From: Rhodocyclaceae bacterium UBA1310
GTDB lineage: Bacteria > Pseudomonadota > Gammaproteobacteria > Burkholderiales > Rhodocyclaceae
DNA length: 64,000 bases
Assembly (NCBI GenBank): GCA_002307175.1
Contig: DBTS01000049.1
Location: 39,201 to 103,200, forward strand
Direction of reading: 5' to 3'
The translations under genes were made by a program, and so were the position numbers. The notes under the pieces were generated by a model. That model searched no databases and was not told the DNA's origin. It saw only the letters and a program-made list of their open reading frames with translations. Shown in pieces: positions 51,459-61,011 of the stretch (positions within the stretch are counted from its first letter, which is position 1; each line of letters starts with the position of its first letter).

Positions 51459-53726
51459 ATGGAGCCCACTCCCGTTGCGACTTCCCCTTTGCCTCTGGAT
51501 CCATCGCCCCTGAAACTGGTGGTGGATGCGGATACGGGGCATGAAACCGGCTTCGTTGAAGCTGTGGAATTTGCCCGCCTGCGTGCGCAGGCGGCACGCT
51601 ACCTTAAGCCAGAAGATCTGGAACGCCTGGATGCGGCTTACCAGTTGGCCTCACGCTCACACCGCGGGCAATTCCGCATCAGCGGTGAGCCCTATGTCTC
51701 CCATCCTCTTGCCGTCACCGAAATCCTCGCCCAGTGGCACCTTGACGCCCAGGCACTGATTGCCGGCCTGCTGCATGACGTGATGGAGGATAGCGGCGTC
51801 ACCAAGGAAGACATCACTTCACAGTTCGGCAAGGTGCCGGCCGAACTCGTCGACGGCGTCTCCAAGCTCGACCGTATCGAATTCAAGACCTATCAGGAAG
51901 CCCAGGCCGAGAACTATCGCAAGATGTTCCTCGCCATGGCGCGTGATGTACGCGTGATCCTGATCAAGCTCGCCGACCGCCTGCACAACATGCGCACCCT
52001 GGAGGCTGTGCGGCCGGACAAACGCCGCCGCATCGCCCGCGAAACGCTGGAAATCTTTGCGCCAATCGCAAATCGTCTGGGTCTCAACACGCTCTACCGC
52101 GAACTCCAGGAACTGGCGTTCAAGAATACTTATCCGATGCGCTACCGTGTGCTCGCCAAAGCCCTGCGCACGGTTCGCGGAGACCGCCGGGAACTCATCG
52201 CCCGCGTCATGAACAGCATGCGCGAGCGCCTGCCGGTCTGGAATGTAGACTCCGAAGTGTATGGGCGCGAAAAACACCTTTTCGGCATCTATCGCAAGAT
52301 GCTCAACAAGCACCTGTCATTCGAACAGGTGCTCGATGTCTACGGTTTCCGCATCCTCGTCAAGGATATTCCCGGCTGTTACCTGGCTCTCGGGGCCTTG
52401 CACGAGCTGTACAAACCGGTGCCCGGCAAGTTTAAGGACTATGTGGCGCTGCCCAAGGCCAATGGCTACCAGTCGCTGCACACCACGGTGATCGGCCCGC
52501 AGGGCCTGCCCATCGAAGTGCAGATCCGTACCAGCCAGATGCATGCCGTGGCCGAATCCGGCGTGGCCTCTCACTGGCTGTACAAGGAAAACTCCACCGA
52601 GTCGCTCTCCGATCTGCAACGCCGCACGACCAACTGGCTGCAATCGCTGCTGGAGTTGCAATCCACCTCGGGCGACTCCGCCGAATTCCTCGAACACGTG
52701 AAGATCGACCTGTTCCCGGGCGACGTGTTCGTGTTCACCCCTATGGGGCAGATCCGCAACCTGCCACGTGGCGCCACGGCGGTGGATTTTGCCTATTCCG
52801 TACACACCGACGTTGGCAACCGCTGCGTGGCCTGCCGTATCAACGGCGAGATGCGCCCCTTGCGCAGTGAACTGAAAAACGGTGATCAGGTCGAAATCAC
52901 CACCGCCCAGCACGCCCACCCGAATCCGGCCTGGCTGTCATATGTCCGCACTGGCAAGGCACGCGCTGAAATCCGCCACTTTCTCAAGACCGTGCAGCAG
53001 GAAGAGGCCACCCATCTCGGTGAGCGCCTCCTCTCGCAGGCATTGCGCCACCTTGGTGTGGCGCTTGGCGACATCGGGGCGCCAGCCTGGGACAAATTCC
53101 TCAAGGAATTCAATGTCAGAAGCCGGGTCGACATCTTTACCGACATTGGTCTGGGCAAACGCCTGGCAGCCATGGTCGGGCGCCGACTGGCCGACCTGCA
53201 GGATGGCCAACCGACCCCGACGGGTGAGACCAAGCCGGCCCGCCCACGCCTGCCAACACCGATCCTGATCCAGGGCGGCGAGGGCATGGCGGTGCAGATG
53301 GCACGCTGCTGCCGACCGATTCCGGGCGATCCGATCGTGGGTCTGCTACGCAAGGGGCAAGGGCTGGAAGTCCATCTCAACGACTGCCCGATCCTCACGC
53401 GCAATCATTCCTCCGAGCGTGACCGTTGGGTTGACGTGGAATGGGAAGCGGGTGAAGACCGCCTCTTCGATGTCGGCATCCGCGTCATGATCCATCATCG
53501 GCGCGGCGTGCTGGCGCGTGTTGCAGCGGCGATTGCCGATCAGGAAGCCAACATCCAGGATGTGAACATGGAAGGCGAACACAGTGAAGACGCCATCATC
53601 CACTTCACAATCCAGGTCAAGAACCGCCCGCACCTGGCCCGCATCATGCGCGCCGTACGCCATATTCCGGATGTTGTCCGCATCGTGCGCGAACGCAGCA
53701 TCGAACGCCCAAGCGACAAGCACTAA
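51459..53726 (+). CDS. spoT: Bifunctional (p)ppGpp synthetase/hydrolase
   Basis: RelA/SpoT homologue of 755 residues. The N-terminal HD hydrolase domain has His106-Asp107 in HDVMED, so hydrolase activity is expected. The synthetase domain (about 240-350) contains YGFRILVKD, KDYVALPKANGYQSLHTT and EVQIRT. Then come a TGS domain (about 405-465), a helical/CC domain with MARCCRPIPGD, and a C-terminal ACT domain (about 680-755). Start at 51459 follows GGAGA. It shares the operon with gmk and rpoZ. Confidence 0.96.
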   Translation: MEPTPVATSPLPLDPSPLKLVVDADTGHETGFVEAVEFARLRAQAARYLKPEDLERLDAAYQLASRSHRGQFRISGEPYVSHPLAVTEILAQWHLDAQALIAGLLHDVMEDSGVTKEDITSQFGKVPAELVDGVSKLDRIEFKTYQEAQAENYRKMFLAMARDVRVILIKLADRLHNMRTLEAVRPDKRRRIARETLEIFAPIANRLGLNTLYRELQELAFKNTYPMRYRVLAKALRTVRGDRRELIARVMNSMRERLPVWNVDSEVYGREKHLFGIYRKMLNKHLSFEQVLDVYGFRILVKDIPGCYLALGALHELYKPVPGKFKDYVALPKANGYQSLHTTVIGPQGLPIEVQIRTSQMHAVAESGVASHWLYKENSTESLSDLQRRTTNWLQSLLELQSTSGDSAEFLEHVKIDLFPGDVFVFTPMGQIRNLPRGATAVDFAYSVHTDVGNRCVACRINGEMRPLRSELKNGDQVEITTAQHAHPNPAWLSYVRTGKARAEIRHFLKTVQQEEATHLGERLLSQALRHLGVALGDIGAPAWDKFLKEFNVRSRVDIFTDIGLGKRLAAMVGRRLADLQDGQPTPTGETKPARPRLPTPILIQGGEGMAVQMARCCRPIPGDPIVGLLRKGQGLEVHLNDCPILTRNHSSERDRWVDVEWEAGEDRLFDVGIRVMIHHRRGVLARVAAAIADQEANIQDVNMEGEHSEDAIIHFTIQVKNRPHLARIMRAVRHIPDVVRIVRERSIERPSDKH

Positions 53727-53773
53727 AACCTTTTATTAAAAGCGTCCAAGAACCCAACAGCAGAGAGAGAACC

Positions 53774-53962
53774 ATGGAATACGCTTACGTCTCGGATTTC
53801 ACGAAATTCATCAACGGCTGGCTCGACGAACATCCGGAAGCCCGAGAAGAACAGAAGAAAGGCCGTGCCCTGTGGTGGGATCACCCCCAGGATCCAGCCG
53901 TGCAGGCAAGCAATCGCGCCTCGAAAGTAGATCAGAAGCCCTATCCCTACCAGGCCGACTGA
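53774..53962 (+). CDS. DUF3460 family small protein
   Basis: A 62-residue protein found mainly in betaproteobacteria with no assigned function. FLN/INGWLDEHPEAREEQKKGRALWWD matches the family pattern of a hydrophobic helix followed by EEQxxGRALWWD. Ser/Gly linkers and signal peptide are absent; it should be cytoplasmic. AGAGAGA precedes the ATG. It is 47 bases downstream of spoT and may be cotranscribed. Confidence 0.82.
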   Translation: MEYAYVSDFTKFINGWLDEHPEAREEQKKGRALWWDHPQDPAVQASNRASKVDQKPYPYQAD

Positions 53963-54049
53963 ACATCGGTTTGACGCCAGCGCAGATGAAGCTGCCCGAA
54001 TGGTGGATAATCGCGGGCAGTTTCCTTGCTCCCGCCATTGCGGCCCGTC

Positions 54050-55456
54050 ATGCTATTTCCCCGTCTCGCCATTGTTGACCTTGAAACCACCGGCGCAGAC
54101 CCTTCTCGCGACCACATCACCGAAATCGGTATCCTCGTCACCGAAGGCGACACCCTGATTGAGCAGTGGAGCTCGCTGATCAACCCTGGCGTACCGATTC
54201 CCCTGCGGATTCAGGAGCTTGTCGGGATTACCAACGAGATGGTGGCTGAAGCACCGCGTTTCGAACAGGTTGCCGAAGAAGTGATGGCACGACTCGAAGG
54301 TGCCGTGTTCGTTGCCCACAACGTACGCTTCGACTACAACTTCCTGCGCACTGCCTATGAGCGCCTGGGCAAACTGTGGAGTGCTCCGGTCATGTGTACG
54401 GTGAAGTTCTCCCGCGCCATGGACCCGGAATTCCCGCGCCACGGGCTGGATGCCATCATCGCCCGCAACGGCTACAGCATCGAATCACGCCACCGTGCAC
54501 TCGACGACGCAAGCATCGTCTGGCGTTTCCTCGGGGATGCCCGGCAACGCGCCGACGCCCCGCGCCTGCAGCGCGCCTGGGACAAAGCCTTCACCCCAAG
54601 CAGCGGCGTGCCACGCCTGCCGCGTGGTGATCTCGAAGGTCTGGCGGACTGCCCGGGCGCTTGGGTCTTCCGCAGCGCCACAGGGCAGATCCTCGATATT
54701 GGCTGGGCCCGCAACCTGCGCTCACAGGTGCTTGGCTTCTTTACTGCCACTCGCCAGAGCGCCAAAAACCGCAAGCTCGCGGCCGCTGTGCATGACGTCG
54801 ACACCTGGCCATGTGCCGGCGAACTCGGCGCCCAGTTAAAGGAACTCACGCTGGCCCGCAGCCTGCGCGATCAGCCCGCGACCGGTGCTTATGGCTGGCG
54901 CTGGCTACACCATGCAATCACCCCGCCGGTTCTCTCCCTCGAAAATCTGGACGGCAGCGATCCGGCGAACTGGCAAGATGTCTACGGCTGCATGCGTGGC
55001 GAGCGTGAAGCTTCGATTGCCTTGCGCGAACTGGCCAGCCGGCATCATCTATGCGCCATGCGCATAGGGCTGGAACACGGCGGCGGCCCCTGTCAGGCCG
55101 TGCATCTGGGGCGTTGTGCCGGCGTCTGCATTGATCGCGAAACCACACTGGAACACGACCAGCGCCTGGCGACTGCACTGGCCTCACTGAAACAGCGGGT
55201 CTGGCCATTCCCCGGTCCCGTGGTGATCCGTGAATTCGATGCCCCCAGCGGCAACAACGAAAGTCATCTCGTCGATCAATGGTGCCTGCTCGGCAGCAGC
55301 CGCGATGAAGCCAGCCTCGCCGGGCTGATTGCCACCCCACCCAGCCGCCGGTTTGATGCAGATACCTACCGTCTGCTCGCCCGCTGGCTCTCGAACCCGG
55401 AAAACGCTGCCAGCGTGCACGCCGTACCTGCTGCAACAGCCATTTCAGGGCAATAA
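54050..55456 (+). CDS. DnaQ-like exonuclease fused to a Cho/UvrC-like domain
   Basis: A 468-residue protein with an N-terminal DEDDh 3'-5' exonuclease (about 5-165). Asp10 and Glu12 lie in VDLETTG, HNVRFDYNFL supplies the third motif, and RHRALDDA the final His and Asp. The C-terminal region (about 190-460) begins like a GIY-YIG domain, but with GAWVFRSATGQILDIG where the GIY and YIG motifs would be, so it may not cut. Proteins of this design resemble the Cho-type nucleotide-excision nuclease joined to an exonuclease; a role in DNA repair is inference. A start eight codons upstream is possible. Confidence 0.8.
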   Translation: MLFPRLAIVDLETTGADPSRDHITEIGILVTEGDTLIEQWSSLINPGVPIPLRIQELVGITNEMVAEAPRFEQVAEEVMARLEGAVFVAHNVRFDYNFLRTAYERLGKLWSAPVMCTVKFSRAMDPEFPRHGLDAIIARNGYSIESRHRALDDASIVWRFLGDARQRADAPRLQRAWDKAFTPSSGVPRLPRGDLEGLADCPGAWVFRSATGQILDIGWARNLRSQVLGFFTATRQSAKNRKLAAAVHDVDTWPCAGELGAQLKELTLARSLRDQPATGAYGWRWLHHAITPPVLSLENLDGSDPANWQDVYGCMRGEREASIALRELASRHHLCAMRIGLEHGGGPCQAVHLGRCAGVCIDRETTLEHDQRLATALASLKQRVWPFPGPVVIREFDAPSGNNESHLVDQWCLLGSSRDEASLAGLIATPPSRRFDADTYRLLARWLSNPENAASVHAVPAATAISGQ

Positions 55457-55462
55457 AACGCA

Positions 55463-55494
55463 AAAAACCGCAATCTGTCAGACTGCGGCTTTTC
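55463..55494. terminator. Bidirectional terminator between exonuclease and yebC genes
   Basis: Hairpin CCGCAATC/GACTGCGG flanked by six A on the left and four T on the right. It lies between two convergent genes and can serve both. Confidence 0.8.
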
Positions 55495-55509
55495 GGGCAG
55501 ACCCAGGCA

Positions 55510-56238
55510 TTACTCTTCGTCGAGAACGGCGGAGGTGTACACTTCCTGTACGTCATCCAGACTGTCGAGCACATCCAGCAGCTTCTGCATGCGTTCGGAG
55601 TCTTCCCCACTGAGTTCCGTCTCGTTGAGTGCCTTCATCGTCACTTCACCGAACTCGGACTTGAAACCCACCTTTTCCAGCGCTTCCTTGATGTTGGAAA
55701 ATTCCCACGGTCCGGTAATCACTTCGATAGAGCCGTCGTCATTCGTCACCACATCTTCGGCACCGGCTTCAAGTGCCGCTTCCATCACGGCATCTTCATT
55801 CGTTCCCGGCGCAAACAGCAGGGTGCCGCAATGCTTGAACTGAAAGGCCACACAGCCATCGGTGCCCATGTTGCCGCCGTACTTGGAAAAAGCGTGACGC
55901 ACATCGGCAACCGTGCGGGTCTTGTTGTCGGTCAGACAATCGACCATCACCGCCGCACCACCGATACCGTAACCTTCGTAACGGACTTCTTCGTACACCA
56001 CACCCTCGAGTTGGCCCGTGCCACGTTTGATGGCATTCTCGATGTTGTCCTTGGGCATGGATTCGGCCTTGGCCTTTTCCACTGCCAGACGCAGACGCGG
56101 GTTGGCATTAAGATCTCCGCCGCCCATCTTCGCTGCAACGGTGACTTCCTTGATCAGCTTCGTGAAGGCTTTGCCACGCTTGGCATCCTGACGGCCCTTA
56201 CGATGCTGGATGTTGGCCCACTTGGAATGACCCGACAT
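55510..56238 (-). CDS. yebC: YebC/TACO1 family protein
   Basis: A 242-residue protein of the YebC/PmpR family, long annotated as a transcriptional regulator and more recently linked to translation of proline-rich stretches. It starts with MSGHSKWANIQHRKGRQDAKRGKAFTK, the family signature, and contains GGDLNANPRLRLAVEKAK and YEGYGIGGAAVMVDCLTDN. The chosen ATG follows GGGGAA; an in-frame ATG ten codons upstream is weaker. Confidence 0.95.
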   Translation of the reverse strand: MSGHSKWANIQHRKGRQDAKRGKAFTKLIKEVTVAAKMGGGDLNANPRLRLAVEKAKAESMPKDNIENAIKRGTGQLEGVVYEEVRYEGYGIGGAAVMVDCLTDNKTRTVADVRHAFSKYGGNMGTDGCVAFQFKHCGTLLFAPGTNEDAVMEAALEAGAEDVVTNDDGSIEVITGPWEFSNIKEALEKVGFKSEFGEVTMKALNETELSGEDSERMQKLLDVLDSLDDVQEVYTSAVLDEE

Positions 56239-56359
56239 GATTTCCCCTGAAAATGCACTAGAAGACAAAGGTCTGGATTATACAACCGCCGATCAGCCTG
56301 CCAGCCCCCTGCCGAGGGGCGGCTGATAGATTCTATACATACTTTGGAGCGTGCCACCC

Positions 56360-57001
56360 ATGAACCGCCTGTTCCTGCTTGTCTGTTTGTTCCTGCTCAA
56401 CCTCGCCACTGCCGCGTATGCGCAGGAAACTGTTGCCTTCAGTTTTGCCGGCTGTACCGACCCTCAGGGGAAAGCCGTACGCGGCCAGGCCGATCCCGGC
56501 CTGCGCGTGCTACTCGAAACACACGTGGTCGACGGCACCCGGGTGATTGCCTACAACCCCAGCTTGCTGCCGCAGTTGCTGCCTGAAACCCGCGCCTTCC
56601 TGTATGCCCACGAGTGCGCATGGACCAATCTGAACCTGCCCATTGACGGTCAGCGCACGCTTGAAAACGCCCATAAGGCCGATTGCTGGGCCGTCGATAC
56701 ACTGGTTCGCTCCCATCTGATCAGCCGCAACAATCTCGAAAGCATCGAAAACGATCTGGCGCTGGTCACGGAGAACGCCGCACAGTTGCCCCAGCCAGCC
56801 CGCCAGTACAATCTGGCGAGTTGCGCTCCCGGCAAATCGAGCAAAACCAGTGGCAATGCGCTCGACGTCAATGCCCCCCCGGCAAGCCAGGCGTGGAACA
56901 ACTGCATGCAGTCCTGCGGTAATCATCTGTACGCGTGCGGCCGCAGCAGCTCATGCATGGCCGCGTTCAACCAGTGCACGGCCAGCTGCAAGGGGCATTG
57001 A
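56360..57001 (+). CDS. Secreted cysteine-rich hypothetical protein
   Basis: Not recognised. It has a clear signal peptide (about 1-24, ending AYAQ) and a 190-residue mature part. Its C-terminus from about 180 has six Cys in a CMQSCGNHLYACGRSSSCMAAFNQCTASC-like pattern, given here only in part, suggesting a disulfide-bonded or metal-binding knot. HECAW in the middle resembles a zinc-protease helix fragment, but no HExxH motif is present. GGAG precedes the ATG by ten bases. It stands alone with a terminator downstream. DsbA encoded in this window could act on it. Confidence 0.7.
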   Translation: MNRLFLLVCLFLLNLATAAYAQETVAFSFAGCTDPQGKAVRGQADPGLRVLLETHVVDGTRVIAYNPSLLPQLLPETRAFLYAHECAWTNLNLPIDGQRTLENAHKADCWAVDTLVRSHLISRNNLESIENDLALVTENAAQLPQPARQYNLASCAPGKSSKTSGNALDVNAPPASQAWNNCMQSCGNHLYACGRSSSCMAAFNQCTASCKGH

Positions 57002-57033
57002 ACCGGTTTCCCGGATACCGTCCGGCAAAAGGC

Positions 57034-57068
57034 AGGCCGCAGCTCTTTACAGGAGATGCGGCCTTTTC
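57034..57068 (+). terminator. Terminator after cysteine-rich secreted protein
   Basis: Stem AGGCCGCA/TGCGGCCT with a 15-base loop followed by TTTTC. It lies 33 bases after the stop codon and just before the convergent PepSY gene. Confidence 0.75.
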
Positions 57069-57091
57069 ATTTGGCTCTTCCGGCGTTTTTC

Positions 57092-58267
57092 TTATCTTTG
57101 CCGGGCTAATCCATTAGCCTGCGCCAGCCGAGCGCGACGCTTGCGTGCCCAGATCAGCACGCCGGTAACACTGACAACAGCCACGCAGATCCCCAGCAGG
57201 CTGACCAGAATCCTTCCCGGCAAGCCGATGATCCTCCCCGAATGCAGCGGAAACTGCAACTGCATGAAGATATCGCCGACTGTGCCAGAGCCGGGTTCGG
57301 TAACATTGATCATCGAGCCATCATGATCGTCGATATAGATCCAGACGTTGCCCAGACCGACATCCCCATGCTCCTGACCCGGTACAAAAAAGCCGACACC
57401 GTAGACGCCCGCTGGCGGGAAATGATAGAGACCGCCCATCGGGGTCTGCCAGCCACGCCGCGATGCTTCTTTGGTGGCTAGTGTGACCACCTGTTCGCGC
57501 GTCAGCACTGATCGCACTGCCATTTTCGGCAGTACCCGCTCATAGGGAGAGGGACTGGACGGGGAAATCACTCCTACAGCAGCACGTGCCACCTGCGGCA
57601 GGTTCAGGCACACCGAGCTGACAGCAACACCAAGCAGGAGAAGCCAGACCCAGACACCGGTCGAACGGTGCAGATCGAAAGTCAGCTTGTAGCCACCCTG
57701 CGACCAGCGAAATGCCAGTGACTTGCGCCAGTTCTCGATCTTCGGAAAGGATAGCCAAAGCGCGGCGCAACAATCGATGATCCACGCCATCGCCAGTAAC
57801 CCCATGAACCAGATGCCGGGATTGATGGCACCTACATTCGGCATCACCAGGCTGTAGTGAAACCGGTAGATCAGCGGCAACAGGTTTTCACGCGCCAGCG
57901 ACAGCTCACCCCATTGGCGTTGCCCCTGTACCTTGCCCGTCACCGGATCGAGCCACACTTGATCGGCAGACTCCCCGGCATTGCGGTCCGGCCGGACCGC
58001 CACCCCAAGTGCCAGCGATTCACCCGGCTCCCTCGCTAACGGCAACCACGTCACCTGCCGATCGGGATGCTCCTGCTCGAACTGATCAGCCAACTGCAGG
58101 GCCGAACGCTCCTGCCCTGCAGTCTGCGCCTTGAACAACTGCGGATTGAGCCAGCCGTCCAGTTCGTGATCCCAGGCAATGATGGCCCCCGTCAGCCCGG
58201 CAAGAAAAAGAAATCCTGCTGCGGCAAGACCGAACCAGCGATGCCAGACTACCAGCAGACTGCGCAT
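57092..58267 (-). CDS. PepSY-associated membrane protein
   Basis: PepSY_TM-type inner-membrane protein of 391 residues with four or more helices, beginning WHRWFGLAAAGFLFLAGLTGAIIAWDHELD and carrying HYSLVMP, FDLHRSTGVWVWLLLL and FPLHSGRIIGLPGR. Such proteins often accompany TonB-dependent siderophore receptors and may reduce ferric siderophores. The start at 58267 has GAGG six bases upstream and lies eight bases from the receptor stop; an ATG two codons earlier has no spacing. Coexpressed with the upstream receptor. Confidence 0.87.
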   Translation of the reverse strand: MRSLLVVWHRWFGLAAAGFLFLAGLTGAIIAWDHELDGWLNPQLFKAQTAGQERSALQLADQFEQEHPDRQVTWLPLAREPGESLALGVAVRPDRNAGESADQVWLDPVTGKVQGQRQWGELSLARENLLPLIYRFHYSLVMPNVGAINPGIWFMGLLAMAWIIDCCAALWLSFPKIENWRKSLAFRWSQGGYKLTFDLHRSTGVWVWLLLLGVAVSSVCLNLPQVARAAVGVISPSSPSPYERVLPKMAVRSVLTREQVVTLATKEASRRGWQTPMGGLYHFPPAGVYGVGFFVPGQEHGDVGLGNVWIYIDDHDGSMINVTEPGSGTVGDIFMQLQFPLHSGRIIGLPGRILVSLLGICVAVVSVTGVLIWARKRRARLAQANGLARQR

Positions 58268-58275
58268 CGCCATCC

Positions 58276-60441
58276 TCAGTATTTCCAGTTCAGGGAAATG
58301 CTGCCATTGACCGGCGCACCGTAGTAGGCCTGACTCCAGTAGAGACTATTGATGTACTTCTTGTCGGTAACATTGTTGAGATTAAGGTTCACGCTCCACT
58401 GCTTCGTGATGTCATAACGCGCCATCAGGTCTAGCAGGGCGTAGGCGTTCTGGCGCGTCACGATGCCACCCGATTCGTCGCGGTGGATATCGCCCTGCCA
58501 GCGCAACTGGGCGCCCAGAGTCACTGCTTCGAAAGGCTGCCAGGTGGTTGACAGGTGCCAGGCGTGGCGTGGCGTGAAGGTCCGTGCTTCATTACCATCC
58601 TGATCCTTGAGCGTCAGACCGGTCAGGCCGGCGTTAATTTTCACCGATGCTGCGAGCGCTCCTGAGACATCCAGCTCGTATCCCTGACTGCGCACGTTCT
58701 GGCCGACATACACCTGTGTGTTGCCAACATAGCCGTATGCGGTCGCCAGATTGCTCTGGCGAGTATTGAACAGAGCAGCATTGACATTCAGACGCTTGCC
58801 GAGGAGCTCACCCTTGAGGCCGATTTCCTTGGTATCTCCGCTAGCCGGTGCAAGACGCTGGAGTTGTGGGTCGATCCGGTATTGGGGATTGAATATTTTG
58901 GCATATGAAACATATGCCGACCAGTTATCCGTCAGATCGTAGAGCAACCCCGCATAAGGCGTCGTGGTGCTATCCTGGCGCGCATAGCTGACTCCGTAGT
59001 CGCCCCCCGAAGAGAACAGCCGCGTATTCGTAGCGCCGAGAATCAGCTTCCAGCGTTCCGCCAGGTGCAAACGGGTAGCAGCATAGACACTGCGCTGGGT
59101 ATCCTGATACGCGCCGCCATCATAAGAGGCATCAAAGAGTGGCTTGGCATAGTTGCCATCCCAGTTCATCAGGTCGGGGATACCGGTGCCAATGCCTTCG
59201 CCATACGCCGAGGCATCTTTAACACGCGAACGGGAGTAGGTGGTGCCAAACACCACTTCGTGGCGCCGCCCTGCCAGCGGCAACACGCCAGTCGCGCGCA
59301 GATCGACCTGGCTTTGGTTGCTGTCCATGTCATACCGGGAAGGATAGGAAGCAAGCCCCGTTCCGGTGCTCTGGTCCGGCGTACCGTACACATAAAACAG
59401 CACGCCACGCTCCTTCAGATCTGTCGTGCTGACACTTAGCTTCGTCTGCCAATCGTCCGTGAAGTGATGGACAAGCTCGGCAAAGCCTGTGCGGGTCTCC
59501 ACGATCCATTTGCTCCAGTCCGTGGCCGTGCTTGTCGAGCGCGCGTAGCTGGTCTGATTGCCGTTGGTGTAATACATCGGCAGGGCACCCCACATGTTGC
59601 CTTTCGGCGCATTGCGCTGATAGCTCACGCCAGCTGTCACGGTGGTGTCGTCGGTGAGATCCCCCTCCAGCGTAGCGCCCAGAACTGTGCGGTTGGACCG
59701 ATAACGATCGAGATAGGAATCCTTGTCTTCATACGCGGCAATGAAACGGCCACGCAGGGTCTTGTCCTGATTCAGGGCGCCGGAAACATCGGCATCCAGA
59801 CGTCGGTCATTCCACGAACCGTAGCTCAACCCGAACGTAGCCTGGGTATCGGCAGTCGGGCGCTTGCGCACGTAATTCACCGTCGCCGAAGGATTGCCAG
59901 TGCCCGATAGCAGGCCATTGGCCCCTCGCAGGATATCCACCCGATCATACAGAATCGTATCCAGGTCGCCATGTACGTTGCCCGCCGCCATGACCTGTGG
60001 CACCCCGTCGAGCTGGAAATTGGTGATGTCGAACCCGCGCGATGTGTAGTAGGTGCGATCCGTTTCGATACGCTCCACCGTCACCCCCGTGGCGTTCTGT
60101 AACACATCGTTGGCTGTGTTCAAGTGGAAATCGTCCATCTGCGCACGCGTCACGACGGATTCCGCCTGGGGTGTCTCACGTGGGGAAAGATTCATCCCGG
60201 TCGCTGTATTGGTCTTGCGGACAGTGTACGCGCGCGTACTTCCGGTCGGCTCCTGAACTTCCGACACTGCATTCACGGACACCGTCGGCAAGGTCTTCTC
60301 CTGACCACCACCGGCGCCGCTGGCGGAGCCAGCTGATTGACTGTCCTGACTCCAGCTTACTGGGGAAAGCGCTGCGCACACCAAAATCAAAGCTGTCTGT
60401 AAGGGGTTGATACGGAAGGAATGGATTGTTTTCTTTTTCAT
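58276..60441 (-). CDS. TonB-dependent siderophore receptor (FhuE/FpvA-type)
   Basis: Outer-membrane receptor of 721 residues for a ferric siderophore. Signal peptide 1-31, a linker, then the plug domain with LSPRETPQAESVVTRAQMDDF, SRGFDITNFQLDGVP and ILRGANGLLSGTGNPSATVNYVRKRP, the class typical of hydroxamate or coprogen-type receptors. The barrel ends in SLNWKY, with the terminal aromatic. A Fur-box-like promoter lies 80 bases upstream. It is followed by the PepSY protein gene. The ligand is not predictable. Confidence 0.92.
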   Translation of the reverse strand: MKKKTIHSFRINPLQTALILVCAALSPVSWSQDSQSAGSASGAGGGQEKTLPTVSVNAVSEVQEPTGSTRAYTVRKTNTATGMNLSPRETPQAESVVTRAQMDDFHLNTANDVLQNATGVTVERIETDRTYYTSRGFDITNFQLDGVPQVMAAGNVHGDLDTILYDRVDILRGANGLLSGTGNPSATVNYVRKRPTADTQATFGLSYGSWNDRRLDADVSGALNQDKTLRGRFIAAYEDKDSYLDRYRSNRTVLGATLEGDLTDDTTVTAGVSYQRNAPKGNMWGALPMYYTNGNQTSYARSTSTATDWSKWIVETRTGFAELVHHFTDDWQTKLSVSTTDLKERGVLFYVYGTPDQSTGTGLASYPSRYDMDSNQSQVDLRATGVLPLAGRRHEVVFGTTYSRSRVKDASAYGEGIGTGIPDLMNWDGNYAKPLFDASYDGGAYQDTQRSVYAATRLHLAERWKLILGATNTRLFSSGGDYGVSYARQDSTTTPYAGLLYDLTDNWSAYVSYAKIFNPQYRIDPQLQRLAPASGDTKEIGLKGELLGKRLNVNAALFNTRQSNLATAYGYVGNTQVYVGQNVRSQGYELDVSGALAASVKINAGLTGLTLKDQDGNEARTFTPRHAWHLSTTWQPFEAVTLGAQLRWQGDIHRDESGGIVTRQNAYALLDLMARYDITKQWSVNLNLNNVTDKKYINSLYWSQAYYGAPVNGSISLNWKY

Positions 60442-60496
60442 GAGTCTATTTGGCCGAATTGGAAAAAACGGTACCTGTCAAAATCCTGCGCGGCCA

Positions 60497-60539
60497 AATT
60501 TACCTTAATTTACGTTAAATGCAAATGATTCTCATTTTC
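60497..60539 (-). promoter_or_regulatory. Fur-regulated promoter of siderophore receptor
   Basis: On the minus strand, TTTGCA (-35; plus 60520-60525) is followed after 17 bases by TAAATT (-10; plus 60497-60502). A Fur-box-like sequence, GCAAATGATTCTCATTTTC on the plus strand at 60521-60539, overlaps the -35. It matches the GATAATGATAATCATTATC consensus in most positions. Repression by Fe-loaded Fur is the expected behaviour. Confidence 0.8.
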
Positions 60540-61007
60540 ATTTTATTTGTAGCACTGATACAACACGCCCTGCAAAACCATCAGTCAGTCATGGATTCTC
60601 TTCCCGGCTGCAGCAGCTCGGACAAATTCTGGAGGGTATTGCACGACAACCAGGATGCACGCTGCAAGCATGAGCGGCCGATCACCGTTGGTAGCAACGG
60701 CAATCCCCTGACAGCTCTGCCCGAAGCAGGCCACCCACGCGAGCACGGATCCGTACGGAACTACCGAACGCCTGGATATTGGGTCCGGCTACAGGCTTCA
60801 ATCCCGACCAGCCAATCCAGACAACCTGAGGAGTCTCATCCGGCCTACCACGCCTGTCTTCCACCAGAAGGTATGGCTTATCGACTGGGTCCCGATACTC
60901 CTGTATGGACTGTAACGGCAGTTTCCCCCAAGGAGCGACATACAACGCGGACACGAGTTACTTGCACAGATCTGATCGACTTCAGCTTGGCAACTCCCGA
61001 CAACCCC
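60540..61007. other. Intergenic region upstream of methyltransferase
   Basis: About 470 bases. A plus-strand frame from 60519 to 61157 and a minus-strand GTG-initiated frame from 60954 to 60682 are open, but neither has a convincing site or recognisable motif. A TATAAT at 61008-61013 stands at the right edge. Nothing else was identified. Confidence 0.45.
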
Positions 61008-61011
61008 TATA

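Noticed and set aside
60682..60954. A GTG-initiated minus-strand frame (90 aa) with a protein-like composition
   Set aside because: No convincing Shine-Dalgarno and no family recognised. It could be a remnant gene, but the evidence does not support a call.
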